DNA of 9,174 nucleotides, taken from the NCBI GenBank assembly GCA_040376155.1, contig JBEIRG010000162.1, positions 1-9,174 of the forward strand. Reading direction: 5' to 3'. This DNA is from CADCWF01 sp903864575 (lineage in GTDB: Bacteria; Chloroflexota; Chloroflexia; Thermomicrobiales; UBA6265). A model generated the notes under the pieces. It was not told where the DNA came from. It saw only the letters and a program-made list of their open reading frames with translations, and did no database searches. The stretch's first letter is position 1, and each line of letters starts with the position of its first letter. A program made the position numbers and the translations under genes. Positions 1 to 6,407 of the stretch are shown here, in pieces.

Positions 1-37
1 CACAGGAGGCCGCAATTTCCCGGCCAGCGCGCAGGAT

Positions 38-1912
38 TCAGCCGACGGGCGTCGCTTCCGCCTCGGGCGTGGCCATCGGACCACGGGCTGCGTCATCCGG
101 AAATGGGGGCATCGTTCGCTGGAAGAGCCACGCATCGAAGAGCGGATCCAGCTCGACGCCCGATTCCTGCTCGGACAGCGCGATGAAATCCTGAATGGTG
201 GCGCTCCCGTTGCCGTGCCGCTCAACCCACACCCGCAAGACGCGGAAGAATGCCTCATCCCCGATGGCGACCCGGAGCGCATGGGTGGCGAGCGCGCCAC
301 GCTCATACACCCAAAGCGCCGAGAAATTCTCATTGGGTCCGGGATCACCGGTCAGCACCGGCGGCGGCCCGGTGACCCCTTCGGGATCGAATCCGAGCTG
401 TTCCAATCCCTCGAAAACCTCTGCCAGCGGCATGCGGTCGACGGCCTCACGATTTTCGGCCCCGACCGCCGCCTGGATTTCCGGCGCCAGCAGTTCGCCG
501 AAATCACCCAGCGCCGCGAACAAATCCTTGCCAGTCGCACGCTCACGGAACGCCGGATCAGAGAACCGAACCGCGACCGACATCCTTTCGTACAGGGATC
601 GCATCCGTTCGTCCATGACCTCGCGGCCGTCGCGCTCCTCCAGCCAGAGGTAGGTCGCGTACTGCGTCAGGCCCTCATTGAGATAGACATCACGCCAGCG
701 AAGGGGGCTGACTGCATCACCAAACCACTGGTGGGCAAGCTCATGGACGATCTGCTCCTCCAGCGGTCCATCGATTTGGTCACGGGTGAACCCGAATTCG
801 GGCGCTTCGATCTGGATGCCATGAATCGGGATCGTCTGCGTCTCAAGAGCGAACCAGAGCGACCCATCGACCACCATCGCCCCGGCCACCGAAAAGGGGT
901 AATTGCCGAACCGCTCGTCGAAAAAGCGGATGACCCGGGGCGTCAGGTTCTCCAACTGCGCGCGTTGCCACTCGGCCACCGCGGCGCCATAGGCATACCG
1001 AAGGGCGGGACCATCGTCCATGGCCGCGGTGACGATGTCGATGTCCCCTGCATAGAGCGTGACGAGGTAGCTCGCCATCGGGTCTTCGGCGACCCAAGTG
1101 GCAGTGCGTTTGCCGTCCTGTTGCTCGAGCGACACCCGTACACCGTTGGAGGCCACGTCATATGGCTCATCGACGGTCAGCCTGAGCGTGTAGGTCGCCT
1201 TGTCTGCCGGGTGACCATTGACGGGAAACCAGGTCTCGGCGCCGCGCGGCTCACCTGCAACAAAGATCTGGCCGGTGGCCGTCCACCACCCGCCCATCGA
1301 CGGCCCATATCGTTCCACGTCCATGCCGGACCCCAGGATCAGGATGCCATCGCCCGCGTCGGCTGCCGAATCCGGTGGGCCGATCTCGCCAACATCCGCA
1401 TCGACCGGCGTCGCGAGGTCGGGCGCTTCGATCGCTCCTGGTGTCGCCAACGCCGCGAACAGCGCCTCGAGTTCCGCGGCGGTCGAGGTTTTCACCGCGA
1501 ACGGCGTCCCGTGGTATCGGGTTTCGACCACGAACTCCGCGCCTGCGGCGATGGGCCGAGAAGGCTCGATCGTCAGTTCCTGCCCGTCCCGCCTCCATGA
1601 TGCCGGACTGCCATCGACGGTGATGCCATCGATGTCCAGTCCGTTGAAATCGAGATTGAACCGGCAGAGCGCGGTTTCGGCCAGCGCGGTCATCGTGGCG
1701 GTTCCGCTGCGAATCGCCCCGGCATCCACGTCGAGCTCCAGATCGAGATCGTAGTTGCCAGCGTCATACCCGCTGTTGCCCATGTAGGGGTAGTAGCCAT
1801 CGCCGATGCCGCTGCTGCCCGACGTGCAGCTCTGCTGGGCAGTCGCGATCTGCGGCGGAATCGCCGCAGTGACAGAGAGCATCGCAAGGATGCCCACCAT
1901 GACCAGTCTCAT
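38..1912 (-). CDS. Secreted M1-family zinc metallopeptidase (aminopeptidase-like)
   Basis: A 624-residue protein, exported and probably an aminopeptidase acting outside the membrane. The ATG at 1912 is chosen because it opens a clean signal peptide: MRLV, a hydrophobic run, and a cleavage site after IATA near residue 25. A GAGG lies just upstream. The frame stays open to a GTG at 2029, but the extra residues would hide the signal. The zinc site is HELAH at residues 390-394 followed 18 residues later by the third ligand Glu413 (in LNEGLTQY), the M1 signature. The substrate-anchoring GAMEN position reads FALET with Glu357. Tyr536 in VYERGA fits the transition-state tyrosine. The mature N-terminus (GNSGYDAGNYDLDLELDV) is typical of secreted bacterial M1 enzymes. 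Two stretches look inserted, about residues 142-189 and 450-526, both rich in Ala, Pro, Asp and Glu. The C-terminal tail is low-complexity. The family call is secure; the true substrate is unknown. Confidence 0.93.
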   Translation of the reverse strand: MRLVMVGILAMLSVTAAIPPQIATAQQSCTSGSSGIGDGYYPYMGNSGYDAGNYDLDLELDVDAGAIRSGTATMTALAETALCRFNLDFNGLDIDGITVDGSPASWRRDGQELTIEPSRPIAAGAEFVVETRYHGTPFAVKTSTAAELEALFAALATPGAIEAPDLATPVDADVGEIGPPDSAADAGDGILILGSGMDVERYGPSMGGWWTATGQIFVAGEPRGAETWFPVNGHPADKATYTLRLTVDEPYDVASNGVRVSLEQQDGKRTATWVAEDPMASYLVTLYAGDIDIVTAAMDDGPALRYAYGAAVAEWQRAQLENLTPRVIRFFDERFGNYPFSVAGAMVVDGSLWFALETQTIPIHGIQIEAPEFGFTRDQIDGPLEEQIVHELAHQWFGDAVSPLRWRDVYLNEGLTQYATYLWLEERDGREVMDERMRSLYERMSVAVRFSDPAFRERATGKDLFAALGDFGELLAPEIQAAVGAENREAVDRMPLAEVFEGLEQLGFDPEGVTGPPPVLTGDPGPNENFSALWVYERGALATHALRVAIGDEAFFRVLRVWVERHGNGSATIQDFIALSEQESGVELDPLFDAWLFQRTMPPFPDDAARGPMATPEAEATPVG

Positions 1913-1991
1913 GCACCTCACGCTCCACGACCATTGCCGCTCGCCTGCGTGATCGTACAGCACACCGTCCTCGCACCCGGACGACGCGAAT

Positions 1992-2023
1992 CGGATGGGG
2001 GCCGCTTTCGCGACCCCCATCCG
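1992..2023 (-). terminator. Hairpin downstream of the collagen-like gene
   Basis: CGGATGGGGG at 1992-2001 pairs perfectly with CCCCCATCCG at 2014-2023. The 12-base loop can itself form a short CGC/GCG stem. It lies about 45 bases past the collagen-like stop codon and before the M1 start, so it probably ends the collagen transcript. A second, smaller stem (GGCGAG 2039-2044 with CTCGCC 2052-2057) lies between it and the stop. The tract after the main stem on the minus strand is only weakly T-rich (ATTCG), so termination is inferred. Confidence 0.55.
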
Positions 2024-2068
2024 GTCCACCGTGGCTATGGCGAGTGTCCTGCTCGCCGAAACCGGTTT

Positions 2069-3289
2069 CTAGGAATCCTTCAAGCAGACCGCGTAGGCCG
2101 TGAAGTCCCGCGGCGCGCCGCTTTCGTTACGTGCGGTCACGCTGAAGTGCGTGCTCGGCTCGTTCGGAATAGCCTTGAACACCCTGACGTTGTGATTCGA
2201 CACGTTGAACCCGCCGCCGATCACGATGTACCCCGTGGGGCACTGCGCGATGACGGTCTCCTGCGCCTGATCCGCAACGTTATTGGTGGTGTTCTGCACG
2301 TAGATGACCGCCGGGGTGAAGCTGGAACCGGCCGGGCCCGTTGCGCCGGTCGCGCCGGTCGCGGTCGCCGAGCCCGGGACGCCCTGAGCTCCGGTCGGGC
2401 CAGTCGCCCCGACGATGCCGGTCGGGCCGGTCACCGTGCTTGCCGCCCCGGTGCTCCCCTGCGGGCCGGTGCTGCCCTGCGACCCGGTCGGGCCTTGCGG
2501 ACCGGTAACGGTGCTCGCCTCGCCAGTGGACCCTTGCGGGCCGGTGCTGCCCTGCGATCCAACCAGACCCTGCGGCCCGGTCACGGTGCTCGCCTCGCCA
2601 GTGGACCCCTGCGGGCCGGTACTGCCCTGCGAACCTACCAGACCCTGCGGCCCGGTCACGGTGCTCGCCGCGCCAGTGGAGCCCTGCGCGCCGGTGAAGC
2701 CCTGCGGGCCACGTCCGCCGACTCCACCCTGCGGGCCAGTCACACCCTGTGGGCCATCGGCGCCGCCAACTCCCTCGGGGCCAGTCGGTCCGAGGGGACC
2801 GGTCGCGCCGGTGTTCGTTGCCGAGCCCGGGACGCCCTCTGCCCCGGTCGGGCCGGTCGCGCCATCGTCTCCTTTGGGACCAGCGGGGCCGGTCGGGCCG
2901 GTCGGGCCGGAATCGAGGTTGCCAGTCGGCTGGCAGGTTCCAAGCGACTTGTCGCAGTTCTTCGTCTTGCACTGGTTGTCACTGGTGCACTTGCAGTTGT
3001 TCGGGCGGTCGGTGTTCTTGTTGCACTTCTTCTTCTTTTCGGCTTCGGCATCACCGGCGGCATTGGCGGCATCACCCGCCGCCGACCCGTCCTTCTGCCC
3101 GGAACCCGGCTTGTTCGCGTCCCCCTGACCGTCCCCCTTGCCATCGTGCCTGTTCTCGGCGGCGGCTGCGTTCAACCCGGCAAGCGCCAGCATTCCCGCG
3201 CCTGCAGCCGCGATGTGCTGCACGGCGGAACGTCGCGGCGTCTGGTTCCCCATCGCCCGGGTGATAGCGTCGAACTCCCGCTCTTCCAT
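2069..3289 (-). CDS. Exported collagen-like (Gly-X-Y) protein with C-terminal beta domain
   Basis: A 406-residue protein starting at the ATG at 3289, five bases after a strong AGGAGG. Residues 1-16 are acidic, and TPRRSAVQHI at about 17-26 with the following Ala/Leu run resembles a twin-arginine export signal ending near NAAAAE. A charged Gly/Asp/Lys linker and a six-cysteine stub (Cys89, 99, 101, 107, 112, 119) come next. Residues 128-321 are Gly-X-Y triplets rich in Thr, Pro and Gln (GPT, GPQ, GST), so a triple-helical stalk is expected. Four STVT insertions break the register at exact 25-residue intervals. The last ~83 residues (AQCPTGYIVIGGG ... AYAVCLKDS) look like a small beta-sandwich domain of the kind found at the ends of surface and phage-tail-like proteins. 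Its Cys350 and Cys403 could form a disulfide. The role is probably a cell-surface stalk or adhesin-like fibre; the ligand is unknown. The N-terminal layout is one I associate with Thermomicrobiales. Confidence 0.9.
   Translation of the reverse strand: MEEREFDAITRAMGNQTPRRSAVQHIAAAGAGMLALAGLNAAAAENRHDGKGDGQGDANKPGSGQKDGSAAGDAANAAGDAEAEKKKKCNKNTDRPNNCKCTSDNQCKTKNCDKSLGTCQPTGNLDSGPTGPTGPAGPKGDDGATGPTGAEGVPGSATNTGATGPLGPTGPEGVGGADGPQGVTGPQGGVGGRGPQGFTGAQGSTGAASTVTGPQGLVGSQGSTGPQGSTGEASTVTGPQGLVGSQGSTGPQGSTGEASTVTGPQGPTGSQGSTGPQGSTGAASTVTGPTGIVGATGPTGAQGVPGSATATGATGATGPAGSSFTPAVIYVQNTTNNVADQAQETVIAQCPTGYIVIGGGFNVSNHNVRVFKAIPNEPSTHFSVTARNESGAPRDFTAYAVCLKDS
2367..2385. repeat. 19-bp direct repeat bracketing the collagen stalk (mate at 2820-2838)
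   Basis: GCCGAGCCCGGGACGCCCT occurs at 2367-2385 and again at 2820-2838, 453 bp apart. The copies encode the matching peptides GVPGSATAT and GVPGSATNT near the two ends of the Gly-X-Y region, so they enclose the 75-bp repeat block. This suggests that the stalk grew by internal duplication. Confidence 0.75.
2429..2728 (-). repeat. 75-bp tandem repeat inside the collagen-like gene
   Basis: Four 75-bp units begin at 2429, 2504, 2579 and 2654, each opening with GGT(C/A)AC(C/G)GTGCT on the plus strand. The two middle units differ at only a handful of positions; the first is more diverged, and the last decays after about 50 bases. Each unit encodes 25 residues: seven Gly-X-Y triplets plus one STVT break. 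Copy number could vary between strains without changing the reading frame, because 75 is a multiple of three. Confidence 0.85.
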
Positions 3290-3638
3290 GGGATCCTCCT
3301 CCCGGATTGCTCCGGGCCGCGCGCCCGGCGATCCAAATCGCCAAGACAGTGCACGCGACACCTCCACGGTGGGGCATCCAAATAAGTGGCGGGTGATGGA
3401 TCGGTTGTGTAACCATGAAATCTTCATGCATCGCAGGTGAATGAGTCTTGTCCCGCTCATTTGGCCAGCATTCGCACCTGCAGTTGAAGAGATCACCCGC
3501 ACCGCCATCGCGATAAATGGCCCGCGGCACGACGATTGCGGCCCCGCATCCGGAGCCTCAGCCAATCGGCACCGCAGCGCGCCAATCTGAGGGGTGGATG
3601 CTGCGCTTTGCTCCCGCTTCCCCGAACGAGGTCCGCCC
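3290..3638. other. Divergent intergenic spacer between the collagen-like gene and the hydrolase
   Basis: This 349-bp spacer must hold the promoters of both divergent genes, but I see no convincing -35/-10 pair on either strand. It does hold three perfect small dyads: CCCGGA-TTGC-TCCGGG (3301-3316), GGCGAT-CCAA-ATCGCC (3327-3342) and CATGAA-ATC-TTCATG (3414-3428). The first two would be in the collagen leader RNA. The third is placed and shaped like an operator. The minus-strand frame stays open through most of the spacer, but the translation (rich in Arg, Ser and Cys) does not look like protein. Confidence 0.55.
3295..3303 (-). promoter_or_regulatory. Strong ribosome binding site of the collagen-like gene
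   Basis: On the minus strand GGGAGGAGG ends five bases before the ATG at 3289. This decides the start and rules out the longer open frame that runs on towards 3688. The 5' end of the site overlaps the 3' arm of a 6-bp stem (CCCGGA/TCCGGG, 3301-3316), so leader folding could affect access to it. Confidence 0.8.
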
Positions 3639-4316
3639 ATGAACGTGGCTCCCAGCGAGGCCAGGCACATTAGCGTCGCGATTCCCACGGGGAAGGTTCA
3701 CCTCACCGGCACGTGGTCGTGCCCAACCAATCCACGCGGCGCTGTGCTTTTCGCGCACGGCAGCGGCAGCAGCAGGCACAGCCCGCGCAACCAGGCGGTC
3801 GCAGCGGCGCTGGAGGAAGCAGGACTGGCGACCCTGCTGCTCGATCTGCTTACTCCACGCGAGGAGCAGATCGACGCGGTCACCCGCGCATACCGTTTCG
3901 ACATTCCGATGCTGGCGGCTCGGCTGGACGCCGCAATCGACTGGTTATCTGGTCATGGCTGGAGCCGGTCGGGCAGCATCGGCCTCTTCGGCGCCAGCAC
4001 CGGCGCGGGGGCCGCCCTGATCGCGGCAGCGGACCGACCGAACCCGGTCGGCGCGGTCGTCTCCCGGGGCGGCCGGCCCGATCTCGCCGGCAACGCGCTG
4101 CCGCTCGTTGCCGCGCCGACCCTGCTGATCGTCGGCGAGCGCGACGAGCAGGTGATCGGTCTGAACCGGCAGGCGATGGCCCGGATGACATGTCCGTGCC
4201 GCCTCGCCATCGTGCCCGGCGCGACGCACCTGTTCGAGGAACCAGGCACGCTGGAGCAGGCCGCCACGCTCGCTCGCGACTGGTTCCTCGCGCATCTCCC
4301 GGCCGAAGCGGACTGA
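3639..4316 (+). CDS. Dienelactone hydrolase-type alpha/beta hydrolase
   Basis: A 225-residue single-domain alpha/beta hydrolase, probably cytoplasmic since no signal is visible. The nucleophile is Ser120 in the elbow GASTG; the acid is Asp169 in GERDE and the base His197 in GATHLF. HGSGSSRHSPRN at about residues 40-51 forms the oxyanion region. That motif, together with LLLDLLTPREE and RFDIPMLAARLDAAIDWL, closely matches the hydrolase domain often found fused to a phosphoribosyltransferase in other bacteria. Here it stands alone. The start at 3639 follows GAGGT with seven bases between and places the first beta strand at the usual distance. An in-frame ATG at 3594 with GAGGGG close upstream would add 15 unlikely residues. 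It is the only plus-strand gene here. Substrate unknown; family confident. Confidence 0.88.
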   Translation: MNVAPSEARHISVAIPTGKVHLTGTWSCPTNPRGAVLFAHGSGSSRHSPRNQAVAAALEEAGLATLLLDLLTPREEQIDAVTRAYRFDIPMLAARLDAAIDWLSGHGWSRSGSIGLFGASTGAGAALIAAADRPNPVGAVVSRGGRPDLAGNALPLVAAPTLLIVGERDEQVIGLNRQAMARMTCPCRLAIVPGATHLFEEPGTLEQAATLARDWFLAHLPAEAD

Positions 4317-4347
4317 CGGCAGCTGGCCGGGACGGAACACATGCAAT

Positions 4348-4378
4348 CCGGCCGTCATGGTTTACCCATGACGGCCGG
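4348..4378. terminator. Bidirectional hairpin between convergent hydrolase and gyrB
   Basis: CCGGCCGTCATGG at 4348-4360 pairs perfectly over 13 bp with CCATGACGGCCGG at 4366-4378 around the loop TTTAC. It sits in the 90-bp gap between two convergent stop codons, the classic place for a shared terminator. The plus-strand tail is TGTTTCAGGG at 4382-4391, a short and imperfect T tract. The minus-strand tail is weaker still. Confidence 0.78.
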
Positions 4379-4406
4379 CGCTGTTTCAGGGAGTACTTGC
4401 AACCGA

Positions 4407-6314
4407 TCAGATGTCGAGGTTCTGCACGTCCTGCGCGTGAGTCTGGATGAACTTCTTGCGCGGAGGCACGGCGGCGCCCATGAGCATATCGAAGGTCTCG
4501 TCCGCTCCGACGCCATCCTCGATGGTCATCTGGACGAGGGTCCGGTTCGCCGGGTCCATGGTGGTATTCCAGAGTTGCTCGGGGTTCATCTCGCCGAGAC
4601 CCTTGTACCGCTGCACGTCGGACTTCTCGCCCATTTCCTTGAGCGCCTTCTTGAGCTCGTTATCGGAGTAGACCCACCGCTCCTCCTTGCCCGCCTTCAC
4701 CCGAAACAGCGGGGGCTGCGCGATGTAGACGTGGCCATCGATGATCAACTGCTCGAGGTTCCGGTAGAAGAAGGTCAAGAGCAGCGTGCGGATGTGGCTT
4801 CCATCGACGTCGGCGTCGGTCATGATGATGACGCGGTGGTACCGGAGTTTCGAGACGTCGAAACTCTCCCCGACTCCGGTGCCGAGCGCGGTCAGCATGG
4901 TGCGGATCTCGTTGTTTTGCAGCATCTTGTCGAGCCGCGCCTTCTCGACATTCAGGATCTTCCCGCGCAGCGGCAGGATCGCCTGGAAGCGGCGGTCGCG
5001 CCCCTGCTTCGCGGAGCCGCCCGCCGAGTCGCCCTCGACGATGTACAGCTCGGCGCGGGCAGGATCGCGCTCGGAGCAGTCGGCCAGCTTGCCCGGCAGG
5101 CTGAAGCTTTCCAGCCCGCCCTTGCGCTGAACCAGCTCGCGCGCCTTGCGGGCCGCCTCGCGCGCGCGGGAGGCGTTGATGCACTTCTCGATCACCCGCC
5201 GCGCGATCTGCGGGTTCTCCTCGAGGAACTGGCCGAGCGCCTCGTTGACGACGGTCTGCACCGCGCCCGCCACGTCCGCGTTGCCCAGCTTCGCCTTCGT
5301 CTGCCCTTCGAACTGCGGCTCGGCCAGTTTCACGCTGACGATCGCGGTCAACCCCTCGCGCACGTCCTCGCCGGAGAGGGTCTCGTCGTTCTTGAGGAAA
5401 CCATTCTTCTTCGCGTAGTCGTTCATCGTCCGGGTCAGCGCGCTCTTGAACCCGGAGAGGTGCGTGCCGCCGTCGATCGTGTTGATGTTGTTGGCGAAGG
5501 TGTGGGTGCTCTCGCCGTAGGAATCGTTGTACTGCAGGGCGACCTCGACCATGCAGGCCGGCGTTTCCCGCTCGACGTAGAACGGCCGGTCGTGCACCAC
5601 CTGCCGATTGCGGTTCAGGTGGCGCACGAAGGAGATGATGCCGCCCTCGAACCAGAAGGTGGCCTCCTTGCTGACCCGCTCGTCGATCAGCGTCAGCTTC
5701 AGGCCGCGGGTGAGATAGGCCGTTTCGCGAAACCATTGCGCGAGCTGCTCGAAGTTGTACTCGTGGCCCGCCGTGAAGATCTCCACGTCTGCCAGGAACC
5801 GGGTGATGGTGCCGTGATCGTCCGGCGTGGTCTCGCCGATCTTCTTGACCGGGCCTTCCGGCACACCGCGCTTGTATCGCTGCTTGTAGATCTTGCCGCC
5901 GCGGCGAACCTCCACCTCCAGCCACTCCGAGAGCGCGTTCACCACCGACGCGCCGACGCCGTGGAGGCCGCCCGACACCTTGTATCCGCCGCCGCCAAAC
6001 TTTCCACCGGCGTGGAGCACGGTCATGATGACCTCGAGCGCGGACTTGTTCATCTTCGCGTGCTTGTCAACCGGGATGCCGCGGCCGTTGTCGACGACGG
6101 TCACCACATCGTCCTTGCCGATCCGGCAGACGATCCGGTCGCAGTGGCCGCCGAGCGCCTCGTCGACCGAGTTGTCCGCGATCTCGCGCACGAGATGATG
6201 CAACCCGCGCACGTCAGTGCTGCCGATGTACATCCCGGGGCGGCGGCGAACCGCCTCGAGGCCCTCGAGGACCTGGATCGAACTGGCGTCATAGGTGGAA
6301 TTCGAACTTGCCAA
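4407..6314 (-). CDS. gyrB: DNA gyrase subunit B
   Basis: A full-length 635-residue type IIA topoisomerase ATPase subunit, which with GyrA introduces negative supercoils using ATP. The GHKL ATPase domain shows Glu44 and Asn48 (EIADNSVDEAL), Asp75 in VDNGRGIP and the lid GGLHGVG at 115-121. The transducer has the QTK loop at 338-340. The TOPRIM domain shows Glu427 in VEGDSAGGSA, PLRGK at 448-452, and Asp500/Asp502 in TDADVDGSH. The tail has RYKGLGEMNPEQLW near 569-582 and ends in NLDI, as in short-type GyrB without the enterobacterial insert. ParE is the main alternative, but the NVEKARLDKML and HAQDVQNLDI segments favour GyrB. The start codon is TTG at 6314, six bases after AGGAG; the next in-frame ATG (Met28) would remove part of the conserved N-terminus. 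The gene ends convergent with the hydrolase; the membrane protein gene lies upstream in the same direction. Confidence 0.96.
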   Translation of the reverse strand: MASSNSTYDASSIQVLEGLEAVRRRPGMYIGSTDVRGLHHLVREIADNSVDEALGGHCDRIVCRIGKDDVVTVVDNGRGIPVDKHAKMNKSALEVIMTVLHAGGKFGGGGYKVSGGLHGVGASVVNALSEWLEVEVRRGGKIYKQRYKRGVPEGPVKKIGETTPDDHGTITRFLADVEIFTAGHEYNFEQLAQWFRETAYLTRGLKLTLIDERVSKEATFWFEGGIISFVRHLNRNRQVVHDRPFYVERETPACMVEVALQYNDSYGESTHTFANNINTIDGGTHLSGFKSALTRTMNDYAKKNGFLKNDETLSGEDVREGLTAIVSVKLAEPQFEGQTKAKLGNADVAGAVQTVVNEALGQFLEENPQIARRVIEKCINASRAREAARKARELVQRKGGLESFSLPGKLADCSERDPARAELYIVEGDSAGGSAKQGRDRRFQAILPLRGKILNVEKARLDKMLQNNEIRTMLTALGTGVGESFDVSKLRYHRVIIMTDADVDGSHIRTLLLTFFYRNLEQLIIDGHVYIAQPPLFRVKAGKEERWVYSDNELKKALKEMGEKSDVQRYKGLGEMNPEQLWNTTMDPANRTLVQMTIEDGVGADETFDMLMGAAVPPRKKFIQTHAQDVQNLDI

Positions 6315-6320
6315 GGCGGT

Positions 6321-6325
6321 CTCCT
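6321..6325 (-). promoter_or_regulatory. Ribosome binding site fixing the TTG start of gyrB
   Basis: AGGAG on the minus strand lies six bases before TTG at 6314-6312. No ATG or GTG exists in frame between the upstream stop (a TAA inside the octamer array) and this TTG, and the residues that follow (MASSNSTYDASSIQVLEGL) are a normal GyrB opening. This supports the use of TTG. Confidence 0.75.
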
Positions 6326-6332
6326 GGGTGGG

Positions 6333-6360
6333 TATCGGGTATCGGTTGTCGGGCGTCGGG
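6333..6360. repeat. Degenerate heptamer array in the gyrB leader
   Basis: Four consecutive 7-mers read TATCGGG, TATCGGT, TGTCGGG and CGTCGGG on the plus strand. Together with GGG at 6326-6328 and 6330-6332, they give a run of G-triplets with short spacing on the plus strand, which is the template strand for gyrB. The array lies 19 bases upstream of the gyrB TTG start. Confidence 0.65.
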
Positions 6361-6372
6361 TGGTTGGCTCGT

Positions 6373-6407
6373 CGGCTTATGGGCTTATGGGCTTATGGGC
6401 TTATGGG
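6373..6407. repeat. Octamer tandem array (GGGCTTAT, four units)
   Basis: The units are CGGCTTAT (6373-6380) and GGGCTTAT at 6381-6388, 6389-6396 and 6397-6404, followed by GGG. The three full units are identical. The last codons and the TAA stop of the minus-strand membrane protein lie inside the array, and the rest of it forms the spacer to gyrB. Confidence 0.85.

Noticed and set aside
8..25. Possible terminator after the M1 peptidase (GGCCG/CGGCC)
   Set aside because: The stem is only 5 bp with an eight-base loop and no T tract, at the window edge. Too weak to annotate.
215..1600. A 461-codon plus-strand open frame
   Set aside because: It is antisense to the M1 peptidase, which has all of its catalytic motifs. 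The plus frame shows no recognisable domain.
1913..2029. A 39-residue N-terminal extension of the M1 peptidase from a GTG
   Set aside because: It would bury the signal peptide, and it runs through the terminator hairpin at 1992-2023.
2429..2728. Possible CRISPR array
   Set aside because: The units are contiguous 75-bp coding repeats with no spacers, in frame with a collagen-like protein. The octamer arrays likewise lack spacers and are too short to be CRISPR.
1934..3385. A 483-codon plus-strand open frame, and a shorter Pro/Cys/Val-rich one at 2415-3128
   Set aside because: Both are complementary to the collagen-like gene. Their repeats are just the antisense of Gly-X-Y codons.
3290..3688. 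A 133-residue N-terminal extension of the collagen-like protein
   Set aside because: The strong AGGAGG before 3289 and the export signal right after it fix the start. The extension would overlap the hydrolase gene and has no protein-like character.
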